Made by a program: the position numbers and the translations under genes. The notes under the pieces are model-generated. The model did not search any database. It had not been told where the DNA came from and saw only the letters and a list, made by a program, of their open reading frames with translations. From Vallitalea longa (GTDB lineage: Bacteria > Bacillota > Clostridia > Lachnospirales > Vallitaleaceae), in assembly GCF_027923465.1 (NCBI RefSeq), contig NZ_BRLB01000013.1:1-64000 (forward strand): a DNA stretch of 64,000 bases. Direction: 5' to 3'. Below are positions 29,432-37,970 of the stretch, piece by piece (position 1 is the first letter of the stretch; every line of letters starts with the position of its first letter).

Positions 29432-29496
29432 AATAGAAAAGAAGTATAAGATTTAACTGTATATTTTATAGTAGTACAGAATGTGCTTTGACTGCC

Positions 29497-29528
29497 TTTT
29501 GACTATAAGCCATGTGATAGTCAAAAAA
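29497..29528. terminator. Terminator near the right end of island A
   Basis: TTTTGACTAT pairs perfectly with ATAGTCAAAA and is followed by further A residues; it can work in both directions. Confidence 0.65.
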
Positions 29529-29548
29529 ATTTATGATAAATATGCAAA

Positions 29549-29612
29549 TAAAACCAACGTAAAACCAACGAAAATAAGCTGTTTACAAAATGGCGGGGCG
29601 AGTGGAAATAGT
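29549..29612 (+). repeat. Tandem TAAAACCAACG repeats and possible right attachment site
   Basis: Two adjacent copies of TAAAACCAACG (29549-29559, 29560-29570) resemble integrase arm-type sites. Thirty bases later GAGTGGAAATAGT (29600-29612) matches the guaA 3' end in 11 of 13 bases. Together they suggest the right end of island A. Confidence 0.4.
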
Positions 29613-29853
29613 CTAAAACTTATTCATATTATCACAAGATAATTGTATTATAGTTAAATAGCTCTATTATTTACAAATACATAGTGTATTTAAGCTTGTA
29701 GAACTTTTTAATATTAGAACAACAAATCTAGAGTATCCATGATTCTTTTATCTATGGTACTCTAGTTTTTTTATTGCAATATTACTCCTTCCCCAAAACG
29801 GTCAATGGATGTACAATGGTATTAACCGATTTGACCAATAGAGAGGTGCAAAC

Positions 29854-30480
29854 ATGAATGAGAAGTTTTACAAATTGAATGAGAAGAAGCAAAGGAAGAT
29901 TATTAATTCTGGCTTTAAGACTTTTGCAGAAAATACTTATAAAAAAGCATCAATGCAGTTTATTGCAGATGAAGCAGGTATATCAAAGTCACTGCTCTTT
30001 TATTACTTCAGAAATAAAATGACATTATACCAATGGCTTTTTACAAAAGCTCTTGAAGAATTCCAACAGTTAAAACCAATAGTATGTTATGAAAAGTCTG
30101 ATTTTTTTAAAATGATTGAAAGTGAGATTTATAGGCGAATCGAACTGATTAAAGCCTTAGAACTTCCTTTTAGATTTGTAAGAAGAGTTTATGAAGAAAG
30201 TAAGGAAAATAGTAAAAATGAATTAGAGGTTTTAATGAATCAAATAACTGAAACTAGGAAAAAGAATTTTCTAGAAGCAGTAGATAAAAGTAAATTTGTT
30301 TCTGAAAAAGAAGTAGAGATTCTCTACGATATTATTTATGATATGGCAGTAGGATTCTATGACAGTAATGGATGGATAGTGCAAGGTTCAAATGAACAAC
30401 AACTGAAAAAGTTTAGGTTATATTTAGCTACTTTAAAGTGTAGATTTTATAAGGGAGATTACTGTGGAAAAGTATTATAA
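29854..30480 (+). CDS. TetR/AcrR-family regulator
   Basis: A 208-residue regulator with the TetR helix-turn-helix at about residues 14-60 (RKIINSGFKTFAENTYKKAS, IADEAGISKSLLFYYF). The C-terminal helical ligand domain is not diagnostic. A GAGAGGTG ribosome site precedes the ATG. The last 17 bases overlap the start of the hydrolase gene, so both are one operon. CGGTCAA and TTGACC half-sites about 35 bp apart lie upstream (29800-29840) and may be its operator. Confidence 0.9.
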   Translation: MNEKFYKLNEKKQRKIINSGFKTFAENTYKKASMQFIADEAGISKSLLFYYFRNKMTLYQWLFTKALEEFQQLKPIVCYEKSDFFKMIESEIYRRIELIKALELPFRFVRRVYEESKENSKNELEVLMNQITETRKKNFLEAVDKSKFVSEKEVEILYDIIYDMAVGFYDSNGWIVQGSNEQQLKKFRLYLATLKCRFYKGDYCGKVL

Positions 30481-31249
30481 AACTGAGTCAGCAAATATAT
30501 GTTATAAAGTGCATCAACAACAAAAAAAGAAGGCTATTGTGTTTATTCATGGCTTTGGTATTACTAAAGAGATGTGGGATAAGCAATTGGATGATTTGAA
30601 AGCATATAAAGTTATAACAGTAGATGTACCACATCATGGAAAGTCTACATCACAGAAACCATTGAATCTTATACATGTTTGTAAAGAGATTGTTGGTATA
30701 CTAGATCAAGAAGGCATTGAGAAAACTGTAATTGCAGGATTATCTATGGGGAATTACATAGCACAAGAGTTTGTAAGATTATATCCGGAAAGAACTCAAG
30801 GTATTTTTTTAGCAGATGGCTCACCGATTTATATGCGTTACTCTAAGTGGGAGACTCTTTCTTTGAAAAGGTCTCAACCTCTGTTTAAGCTTTATACATG
30901 GGAAAGACTAAAAAAAGCTATGGCAAGGCAATCTTCCGTAGTAAATGAAGTGCAAAGCGAACTTATTAAAATGTTTGATACACAGACGAAAGACTCTTTT
31001 ATCAGATCTTGGTCAGCTATAGCAAATGCTCTTCATGAGGAAGATGTAAACATTATTTCTCCTATGTGCTATGTATATGGTGAACAGGATAGAACAGGAA
31101 CAATTCAATTACATGTAAAGGACTGGCAAGTGTGCTATCCTAAGTGTGAAGTACATATGATTCCTAACGCAGGACATGTATCTAATATGGATAATCCAAA
31201 AGTGTTTAATCAAATACTTGTTGATTTTCTACAGAAAATATATGTCTAG
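30464..31249 (+). CDS. Alpha/beta-hydrolase
   Basis: A 261-residue cytosolic hydrolase. The oxyanion region is FIHGFG, the nucleophile elbow is GLSMGN, an acidic residue lies in VYGEQDRTG, and the catalytic His is in PNAGHVSNMDNP. A GTG start follows AAGGGAGA and overlaps the TetR gene by 17 bp; the regulator probably controls it in response to the substrate. Family members cleave esters or small-molecule bonds; the substrate cannot be told from sequence. Confidence 0.9.
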   Translation: MEKYYKTESANICYKVHQQQKKKAIVFIHGFGITKEMWDKQLDDLKAYKVITVDVPHHGKSTSQKPLNLIHVCKEIVGILDQEGIEKTVIAGLSMGNYIAQEFVRLYPERTQGIFLADGSPIYMRYSKWETLSLKRSQPLFKLYTWERLKKAMARQSSVVNEVQSELIKMFDTQTKDSFIRSWSAIANALHEEDVNIISPMCYVYGEQDRTGTIQLHVKDWQVCYPKCEVHMIPNAGHVSNMDNPKVFNQILVDFLQKIYV

Positions 31250-31412
31250 GTTAAAATGCTTGTATGTTGGCATTCGGTGAGAGGGGATAGAGTTGTTATA
31301 TTATTTTGATATTAAAAAACTTAACAATCCCTAAAAAAAACAACCATAATTGACATAAAAACATAATATAGCACTAAACAAATAAGTATAGATTATAAAG
31401 AATTTTTATATC

Positions 31413-31446
31413 AGAGACTACCTGTAATAGATGGTAGTTTCTTTTT
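31413..31446 (+). terminator. Terminator after the hydrolase gene
   Basis: ACTACC pairs with GGTAGT, extended by AGA and TCT, followed by a T run. Upstream, 31250-31412 holds nothing recognisable. Confidence 0.75.
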
Positions 31447-31531
31447 ATTTGTACTTGTAAGTTAAGTTAGTAATGGTATAATTCATACAGAATGAAACAG
31501 TTTTATGAAACATATAAAGATGATGACATAA

Positions 31532-31548
31532 TCTCACCAATGGTGAGA
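31532..31548. promoter_or_regulatory. Perfect palindrome upstream of the DUF6273 gene
   Basis: TCTCACC and GGTGAGA flank a 3-base centre. It looks like a dimeric repressor site about 125 bp before the gene. No regulator is assigned. Confidence 0.35.
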
Positions 31549-31673
31549 CAATTAACCTTGAACAAAAGAAAAAACGTTAATTATTGCTATAGATATGGAA
31601 CAATAAATTATGATATCATAAAAGAACAAACATTCGACATATATTATTTTTAAAAGAAAGGGGGAGCAGGCGA

Positions 31674-32288
31674 ATGGATAAACTTAATATCGGTCAGATA
31701 ATTTCATTTGGTAGTTATAATTGGCGTATTCTTGATATAAAAAATGATAGTGCTTTGATTGTAACTGAATATATTATAGAACAGCGGTCTTACCATGATG
31801 TTTATACAGATACAACATGGGCAGATTGTTCATTGAGAAAATATCTTAATGGGGAATTCTATGACCAATTTGATGAAGCTGAAAAATCAAGAATAATTCC
31901 AGTAATAAATAAAAATACTGATAATCATTGGTATGGTTCAAAAGGCGGAATAGATACAGAAGATAGAATATTTTTACTAGATATTGAAGACGTTGTATGC
32001 AGATATTTTGGAGATAGCAGTGAAAAACTATACAAACCAGGTAAAAATCAAAGATATTGGTTTGAGAGAAAAGATAAGAATAATAGTAATAGAAGAGCAC
32101 TACTTAAGGATAATAAAAAAAGTGTTTGGTGGTGGTGGCTTAGGTCACCTGGTCGAGTGAGTGTAAAAGCTGTATACATACATGGTGACGGTAATATTGG
32201 CATTCAAGGTAATAATATACTTAAAGGTAATATTAGTGATGGTAAGTGTACAGGTGGTGTTCGTCCAGCTTTATGGTTGAAGTTATAA
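31674..32288 (+). CDS. DUF6273 domain protein
   Basis: The opening GQIISFGSYNWRILDI, the segment WADCSLRKYLNGEFYDQF and the end GGVRPALWLKL are the pattern of DUF6273, a domain common in clostridial surface or accessory proteins. A WWWWLRSPGR motif lies near residue 155. The function of the domain is unknown. No signal peptide is visible, so the protein is likely cytosolic. AAAGGGGGA serves as ribosome site. The gene appears to be alone. Confidence 0.75.
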   Translation: MDKLNIGQIISFGSYNWRILDIKNDSALIVTEYIIEQRSYHDVYTDTTWADCSLRKYLNGEFYDQFDEAEKSRIIPVINKNTDNHWYGSKGGIDTEDRIFLLDIEDVVCRYFGDSSEKLYKPGKNQRYWFERKDKNNSNRRALLKDNKKSVWWWWLRSPGRVSVKAVYIHGDGNIGIQGNNILKGNISDGKCTGGVRPALWLKL

Positions 32289-32309
32289 AATTACATATGA
32301 TATATTACA

Positions 32310-32469
32310 TTTAGACCAAGCCATGCGAGAAAATGGAAAATTTTATACAAACTTTTTGCCAGCAATGAGTGGAAAAGCAAAAAAAGCTATAAGAAAAGAA
32401 ATGAAAAGTTGAAAATTGCAACTAAAATCAGATAAGACTCTGAATGACATTGCAAACATGATTGATTAA
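32310..32469 (+). pseudogene. Group II intron reverse transcriptase C-terminal remnant
   Basis: The frame reads ENGKFYTNFLPAMSGKAKK, AIRKEMKS, then TGA where the family has tryptophan, then KLQLKSDKTLNDIANMID. This matches the thumb/maturase end of LtrA-type proteins. A shifted frame just upstream reads FRPSHARK. No catalytic core or intron RNA domains remain. Confidence 0.75.
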
Positions 32470-32496
32470 AAAGACTTAGACTTATATAAATAATAC

Positions 32497-32528
32497 GAGA
32501 GACTTCATTTAGAAGCTCTCTTTTTTTT
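32497..32528 (+). terminator. Rho-independent terminator
   Basis: GAGAG-A-CTTC pairs with GAAG-CTCTC and is followed by eight T residues. Confidence 0.85.
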
Positions 32529-32599
32529 AGATAAAACTTATGATATATCTTGATATGTGATAATTATTATACACAAAATAAAAAAACGTGAATATACTA

Positions 32600-32627
32600 T
32601 GAGTGTACTCAAACATGAGTTTACTCA
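32600..32627. promoter_or_regulatory. Double palindromic operator TGAGTNNACTCA
   Basis: Two perfect palindromes, TGAGTGTACTCA (32600-32611) and TGAGTTTACTCA (32616-32627), lie 16 bp apart, 17 bp before the membrane-protein start. The TetR-family gene two positions downstream is the probable binder. Confidence 0.7.
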
Positions 32628-32644
32628 TAATTCAAGGAGGATAT

Positions 32645-33241
32645 ATGGATCATAATAAAAAGATTAGATGGGAATATGAAGGAAAACCAGATTATATCAA
32701 TGGAACTGGTGCGTATACTGAAGAAAAAGTATTAGGTTATATCGGTGGAGCTCTGTTACCAGCTTTAATGATTTTTCAGTTAGCAATGGGACATATGCAG
32801 TGGAATATTGTTCAGATTATAATTGGATTGTACTTTGCACTAGATCTTGGAGGTGGTTTAGTAAGTAACGCTCTTAATTCTTGTAAGAGGTATTATGATA
32901 CACCTATAAAACCTGAGGAGAAAGGATTTGCTGGTGCTGTGAAAAAACTGCCAGTTTTCATAGCATTGCATGTTCATCCTTTGGTTATAGGACTATTATT
33001 TAATGATATGAATTGGGCATATGCTTTTACTTGGTATGCTGCATTTCTAATTTCAGTCTTTATAGTATATAAAACACCTTTATATTTAAAAAGAGCAGTA
33101 GGGAAATTACTTGCTATGATAGCTATTGTGGCTAGTATATACTTATTTACACCAGTTCCAGGATTTGAATGGTTTATTCCTGTTTTGTTCATGAAAATTA
33201 TTACAGGTCATATGATTCCAGAAGAGCCTTATGATAAGTAG
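32645..33241 (+). CDS. Multi-pass membrane protein of unknown family
   Basis: A 198-residue integral membrane protein with about five or six hydrophobic segments (for example GGALLPALMIFQLAM, VQIIIGLYFALDLGGG, LLAMIAIVASIYLF). I choose ATG 32645 because AAGGAGG lies directly upstream; an earlier in-frame ATG falls inside the operator. I do not recognise the family. The following TetR-type gene and the double operator suggest an inducible unit, such as a detoxification or lipid-related membrane protein; this is inference. Confidence 0.7.
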   Translation: MDHNKKIRWEYEGKPDYINGTGAYTEEKVLGYIGGALLPALMIFQLAMGHMQWNIVQIIIGLYFALDLGGGLVSNALNSCKRYYDTPIKPEEKGFAGAVKKLPVFIALHVHPLVIGLLFNDMNWAYAFTWYAAFLISVFIVYKTPLYLKRAVGKLLAMIAIVASIYLFTPVPGFEWFIPVLFMKIITGHMIPEEPYDK

Positions 33242-33339
33242 AGATTGATTAATGTATCAGTTAGGAACAATAAACTTGTATCTTTTTGACATGTTATAAA
33301 ATGAAATTGGATCTATTTATGGTGTTTGGAGGAAGTAAG

Positions 33340-33960
33340 ATGGGATTAAGAGAAAAGAAGAAGCAGAGAACTAGAAAAGCAATACTGGATTATTCAAAAC
33401 AAAGATTTATAGAAGATGGGTATAAGAAGGTAACAACATCAGAAATCGCCGGTGCATTAGAAATAGGGGAAGGTACTATATTTAATTATTTTAATTCAAA
33501 AGGACAATTATTTATAGAATGTTTAGTTGAAACAGTTAAAATGGAAAACTATAGCTTTAATTCGATTACAATAAAGAATGAAGAAGATGTTGTAAAAGAA
33601 TTAGTGAATTTCATAGAAGCGTATTTGAATCCTTTTAAAAAGCTGGATAGTTCTTTGTTAAAAGAGTATATATCCGTTTTATATGATGTTAGTAATAGTG
33701 TTAAATCTAATGAAAGTGTTATGCCGTTTATTGATGAATTTTTTTTAACACGATTAAATAAATTATTAGATTCATTTAAGACTTTTGAGTGGTTTAATAT
33801 AGATATTGATAATGAAGATGTATCATTATGTGTTATGGGTTGCATAATAACTCAGTTTACTTTTTATGTTTATGATGAAAGATATACTTATGAGCATATG
33901 ATTACTAAAATACAAAGGCTAGTGTCTCTAATTTTACATGGCAATATACTCAAATGTTAA
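33340..33960 (+). CDS. TetR/AcrR-family regulator
   Basis: A 206-residue regulator. GLREKKKQRTRKAILDYSKQ and TTSEIAGALEIGEGTIFNYF form the TetR DNA-binding domain. ATG 33340 is preferred since GGAGGAAG lies before it; an upstream in-frame ATG (33286) lacks a site. It follows the membrane-protein gene by 98 bp in the same direction and probably represses that unit by binding the paired TGAGTNNACTCA sites. Confidence 0.9.
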   Translation: MGLREKKKQRTRKAILDYSKQRFIEDGYKKVTTSEIAGALEIGEGTIFNYFNSKGQLFIECLVETVKMENYSFNSITIKNEEDVVKELVNFIEAYLNPFKKLDSSLLKEYISVLYDVSNSVKSNESVMPFIDEFFLTRLNKLLDSFKTFEWFNIDIDNEDVSLCVMGCIITQFTFYVYDERYTYEHMITKIQRLVSLILHGNILKC

Positions 33961-34089
33961 TTATTCATTGAGTTATTTATTAATTGTTGCACCGCTTATG
34001 AGACAATTAATAGTTCAAAAGTTGACAATGACAAATCCATATCTATATTATTTATATCAGTTTTTTATATATAGATTTTTATGTGGTAT

Positions 34090-34650
34090 TCAGGCTTCTA
34101 ACAACTCCACAATTGCTGTCGTTACTTCCTCCGGCAACTTTTGCTCAAGTATACGTTTTAGTAGCTCAGGATGGTTGACTCCTTTCTTCTCAAAGTAGTC
34201 TCTGATTATTTTAACTTTCCATTCTCTACCAATCATTAACATGTAGGCTACATACCAATCCTCCAATGAGGTGTAAGGAATTTTTGTGCCATCTATATGT
34301 TCTGTTCTGACGATGGAAGAGTTATCCAAAAGGAAATCATAGATACCTTCACAATGTCTGATTCTAAAGCCTGACATTACATCCATATCCACACCATCTA
34401 TGTTAAATGTATAAAAATGATGTGTCACATATTCATCTTTTTTAGGAATTGGTATGGGTACTGCAATATGCTCCAAAACGTTGATGGCTTTCTCTATATC
34501 AGGTAGGGCCACAATGATGTCAATATCATGAACTTCTTCTACAAGATCCAGAGACTGTAACATCAACGATGCACCCACGGCCCATTGTATTTCAGCGTTG
34601 TTTAATGCTTTTGCTACCTTTACTAAAGAGGATTCAATTTGATTTGTCAT
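34090..34650 (-). CDS. Nucleotidyltransferase-fold protein
   Basis: A 186-residue protein with the minimal nucleotidyltransferase pattern: WAVGASLML followed by HDIDIIV, which supplies the two metal-binding aspartates, and a third acidic position in DGVDMDVMSGF. This is the layout of the AbiEii/MNT-like group. It stands alone on the minus strand, without an obvious toxin-antitoxin partner. An AAGGGTGAG ribosome site precedes the ATG. Possible roles are toxin, modifying enzyme or housekeeping; the sequence does not decide. Confidence 0.75.
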   Translation of the reverse strand: MTNQIESSLVKVAKALNNAEIQWAVGASLMLQSLDLVEEVHDIDIIVALPDIEKAINVLEHIAVPIPIPKKDEYVTHHFYTFNIDGVDMDVMSGFRIRHCEGIYDFLLDNSSIVRTEHIDGTKIPYTSLEDWYVAYMLMIGREWKVKIIRDYFEKKGVNHPELLKRILEQKLPEEVTTAIVELLEA

Positions 34651-35271
34651 TTTCTCACCCTTTCATATTACATTTAAATGTGAAAATCATAGCTACTAAA
34701 TCCTATCGCCGCTTATTTTAGGGGTTGTGCTTCAAATAATCTTATAAGAATCGGAGAAAGAGATTATTTATTTAATCATGATAAATATTATGATTATTGA
34801 TTCTGTGATAGGTTTAATTAGTAGTTACTTCTTCAATGATATAATTATAAACTGAATACTGATATTCGTCAAAATTTCATTATCTAGATTTCTTTTTACT
34901 ATAAAATGAATAAGTATAGGAGGGGGAGTAAAAACAAAAGTTCTAAAATTCTTGTTTGAAGGGTTTTAGAACTTTTTTAGTAGGTAAAATTATTGCTATA
35001 AGGTTTAATTTAAGGAGATAAACTAATTTTTTATGTGACAAAATTGAAAGGTAAGCGTAAGACTAATCAATGGCAAAGAATATTTAATCATAATATACTA
35101 AATACAGATAGTTAACCTGTTAAACATTTCACTAAAAAAATTAAAACCATATAAAAAAACAAAAAATAAAAGTAATGGAATTGAGGTATCTTGCTAACAG
35201 TAAATCAGCATTAAGAATGGGTTATGGCGTTTCATAAACGTCTAACTAACGACGCAAATAAGGAGGTTAGT
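34651..35271. other. Gene-poor spacer
   Basis: No convincing gene in 620 bp. It contains the terminator at 34936-34979. A GCGTTTCATAAACGTC near-palindrome at about 35228-35242 could be an operator of the ABC genes. Confidence 0.4.
34936..34979 (+). terminator. Strong stand-alone terminator
   Basis: AAAAGTTCTAAAA pairs with TTTTAGAACTTTT (13 bp) and runs into T residues. No intact gene precedes it on the same strand, so it may end a small RNA starting near 34900 after TATAAAATGAATAAG, or protect the ABC operon. Confidence 0.7.
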
Positions 35272-36075
35272 ATGATAAAAATAGATGCACTTGATAAATA
35301 TTATGGAGATTTCCATGTGCTCAAAAATTTAAGTTTGAATATTAATAAAGGTGACATTTTTGGATTGATTGGTAAAAATGGAGCAGGGAAAACTACTATT
35401 TTTAAAATAATATTAGGGCTATCTGATTATAAAGATGGTAATCTCAGTATTATTGGAAGTGAAAATAATACTGATTTGCAAAAAAAACGAAAAGAAATAG
35501 GTTTTTTTATTGGAAAAAATTTTTTTGATTACCTAAATGCTAAGGATAACTTGAAGTATTATTCAAAATTAAAGGGTATAAAGGGCGAAGATGAAATTGA
35601 TAGAGTTCTTAAAATCGTAGGACTTAGTGGAGTTAATTCAAAGTACAGGTCTTTCTCCATGGGAATGAAACAAAGATTAGGTATAGCCAATGCTATTTTA
35701 GGTAATCCATCCATTTTAATACTCGATGAGCCTATTAATGGATTAGATCCACAAGGTATCGCTGATGTTAGAGAATTGATTAAAAAGTTAAACCATGAAT
35801 ATGATATGACAATTATTGTATCGTCACATATCTTAGGGGAATTAGAAAATACCGCTACTAGATTTGGAATAGTACATGAAGGCAGGGTATTAAAAGAAAT
35901 AACAAATGATGAGTTGGATTTATCTGTTGATAGTGTTGAAATATCAGTAGATGATTTAAATAAAGCTAGAAAAATATTATTGGATAATAATATTAAAATT
36001 ACTGACGAAAAATCAATTAGTAAAGGGCTAGAACAATATTATTTTGAGCTAGTTGGAGGTAAGAAAAATGATTAA
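35272..36075 (+). CDS. ABC transporter ATP-binding protein
   Basis: A 267-residue ATPase. Walker A is GKNGAGKTT, the signature SMGMKQRLG replaces LSGGQ as is usual for exporter-type ATPases of the CcmA/BcrA group, and Walker B is LILDEPINGLDP. ATG 35272, right behind GGAGGTTAGT, is the start. The gene overlaps the permease gene by 8 bp. With the permease and a YxeA-like protein it forms a small exporter operon, perhaps for peptides such as bacitracin-like or lantibiotic compounds (inference). Confidence 0.92.
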   Translation: MIKIDALDKYYGDFHVLKNLSLNINKGDIFGLIGKNGAGKTTIFKIILGLSDYKDGNLSIIGSENNTDLQKKRKEIGFFIGKNFFDYLNAKDNLKYYSKLKGIKGEDEIDRVLKIVGLSGVNSKYRSFSMGMKQRLGIANAILGNPSILILDEPINGLDPQGIADVRELIKKLNHEYDMTIIVSSHILGELENTATRFGIVHEGRVLKEITNDELDLSVDSVEISVDDLNKARKILLDNNIKITDEKSISKGLEQYYFELVGGKKND

Positions 36076-36805
36076 TTATATAAAAGCGGATATATATAGA
36101 ATAATGAAGAAAAAATCACTTAAAATTACTTTGGGTTTTTATATATTATTATTTTTATCTATTATTTTTATACTGTATACGAATTCATTTACTGGACAAG
36201 ATTATTTGTCTAAGACAATTACTTTTATAGGATTTTATCCATTAGTGGTTGGACTTGGTATTTTCATTAGCATATATTTTGATAATTTTAGGAGTAAATC
36301 AATACACGTAGCCATTGGTCATGGTGTTCCAAAAAGTAAAATAGTAATGTGTTATTTTGTAACAACTATTTTAGTAACATTATTTGTAACTATCATATTT
36401 TCGTTATTTATGATTGGAATACCATCCATTATTAAAATACCATTGACAAATGCTATTGTAAGCAAGCTGTTATTGAATTTATTTATGCAGTATTTACGAA
36501 TAATAGGATATGCAAGTATTGCAAGCATTTTAATATTCTTCTCACAGAATGGAATGTTAGGAGTAGTAGCTTATGTATTATTATCTTCAAGTACAGTGCT
36601 AATGATTCTAACGGTTATTTTATCTCAGGAGTTTTTTGTTACTACATTTGGAGATTTAACTCAATATTTGTTTACAAATACATTGAACAATATAATTGTT
36701 GCATTATCAAGTAATGGTTTAAAAATGATTGTAGCAACTAGTTATTTTGCTATTTCATTAGTAGTAAGTATGCTAGCATTTAGAAAAAAAGAATTAGAAT
36801 TTTAG
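36068..36805 (+). CDS. ABC-2-type transporter permease
   Basis: A 245-residue membrane subunit with six predicted helices (for example LGFYILLFLSIIFIL, IGFYPLVVGLGIFISIYF, VSMLAF at the end). The start is ATG 36068, with GGAGG 9 bases upstream, not the upstream TTG. It overlaps the ATPase gene by 8 bp and works with it. Substrate is unknown; similar permeases handle antimicrobial peptides. Confidence 0.88.
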   Translation: MINYIKADIYRIMKKKSLKITLGFYILLFLSIIFILYTNSFTGQDYLSKTITFIGFYPLVVGLGIFISIYFDNFRSKSIHVAIGHGVPKSKIVMCYFVTTILVTLFVTIIFSLFMIGIPSIIKIPLTNAIVSKLLLNLFMQYLRIIGYASIASILIFFSQNGMLGVVAYVLLSSSTVLMILTVILSQEFFVTTFGDLTQYLFTNTLNNIIVALSSNGLKMIVATSYFAISLVVSMLAFRKKELEF

Positions 36806-36814
36806 GAGGTTATT

Positions 36815-37222
36815 ATGAAAAGTAAAACATTAATTTTATTGGTAATATTTGTTCCTCTAATAATAGCAGGAGCAATATGGGCAAAAGGATATTATAACGA
36901 TAGATATGTAGCATCAGATATTTTTTATACACAAATACCATCTGATGAAGTGAACGAGGATTCTTGGCTATTAAATGATAAAGGTGTTAAACAAGAAAAA
37001 GGTAAACAATATGAATTAATGGGCTATAATGAAAAAGGAGAAGAAAGAATAGTTCACTTTTTCAAAAAAGGTGTGGCAAAGGATTATTTTGCTCCTGGAA
37101 CATATATGAAAGTCACAGTGAGTAAAACAATAGAGTTAGGACAAAAGGTTGTAAGTGAAGGTGACATACCAAAAAGTGTTTTAAAGATGATAAAAGAAAA
37201 AGGAACCAAAATAGATAAATAA
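36815..37222 (+). CDS. YxeA-family protein
   Basis: A 135-residue protein with one N-terminal membrane or signal segment (LILLVIFVPLIIAGAIWA) and a small extracytoplasmic domain: YTQIPSD, YELMGYNEKGEE and APGTYMKVTVSK are typical of the YxeA (DUF1093) family. In Bacilli this family sits beside peptide-sensing ABC transporters, and here it follows the permease by 9 bp with GGAGG as ribosome site. The family is annotated as secreted; its biochemical role is unknown. Confidence 0.8.
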   Translation: MKSKTLILLVIFVPLIIAGAIWAKGYYNDRYVASDIFYTQIPSDEVNEDSWLLNDKGVKQEKGKQYELMGYNEKGEERIVHFFKKGVAKDYFAPGTYMKVTVSKTIELGQKVVSEGDIPKSVLKMIKEKGTKIDK

Positions 37223-37342
37223 GTTATAATACCTCTTTCATATTAGTATTGAACCGAACTACCGATTTATTTAATTGAAAATCCATGATATATTGGATTA
37301 TATTTCAATTACTGTGTAAAAACTTGAAAAAGGAGACCAACT

Positions 37343-37663
37343 ATGAAAAGGAATATATTATTAACTATTATATTATCGTTTATCACATTTGGTATTTATT
37401 TAGTATACTGGATGTACAAAGTTAACAATGAATCTAATAAATTAGCCAATGGTGATTATCAAACAGAAAGTATAATAGTCATACTATTTACGATAATTAC
37501 ATTTGGAATATATGGTCTATACTGGGGTTATAAACAAGGAAAGAATTATTGCTTAATAACAGGGAGTGAATTTCCTCCAGTGATATTTATGATATTTGTG
37601 CCTACTTCAGGGTTCCTGATTCCTACTATTTTACTACAAGTGGCAATTAACGATAAATATTAG
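37343..37663 (+). CDS. DUF4234 membrane protein
   Basis: A 106-residue protein with three hydrophobic segments. ILSFITFGIYLVYWMYKVNNESN and the near-repeat IITFGIYGLYWGYKQG are the DUF4234 signature, in which an IYxxYW motif follows each helix. Function is unknown. An AAAAGGAGACC ribosome site precedes the ATG. A good terminator follows, so it is a single-gene unit. Confidence 0.8.
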   Translation: MKRNILLTIILSFITFGIYLVYWMYKVNNESNKLANGDYQTESIIVILFTIITFGIYGLYWGYKQGKNYCLITGSEFPPVIFMIFVPTSGFLIPTILLQVAINDKY

Positions 37664-37698
37664 AAAAGATTAAATTACTCGGGTAAAGATAAAATAAA

Positions 37699-37744
37699 AA
37701 ATACGCTACAAAACTTATAATTGATATGTTTTGTAGCGTTTTAA
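37699..37744 (+). terminator. Terminator after the DUF4234 gene
   Basis: ACGCTACAAAAC pairs with GTTTTGTAGCGT and runs into TTT. Confidence 0.85.
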
Positions 37745-37859
37745 TATGTTCAATCCATTTATAAAATGCGAAAAAATTTACTTTATCTTATACCAATTCA
37801 GTTACACAATTTCTACTAAAAAAGACATATTATAAAATAATAACCCCATAAGCTACAAA

Positions 37860-37935
37860 AAAACCGAATATTTATCCTTAAATAACAAAAAACATTCGGA
37901 AATATATTGACATGGTAAAATATCTCTGATAAAAT
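37860..37935 (+). promoter_or_regulatory. PurBox-like pair and promoter of the purine permease gene
   Basis: CCGAAT at 37864-37869 on the plus strand and the same word on the minus strand (ATTCGG 37894-37899), each in A/T-rich context, are 24 bp apart. This resembles the paired PurR boxes (CCGAAC in opposite orientation) of Firmicutes. A strong promoter follows: TTGACA 37907-37912, 17-bp spacer, TAAAAT 37930-37935. The two halves can also pair as a hairpin in DNA. Confidence 0.55.
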
Positions 37936-37970
37936 AAATCTGTAATAGAATATCGGATGGAGGGTTAAAG

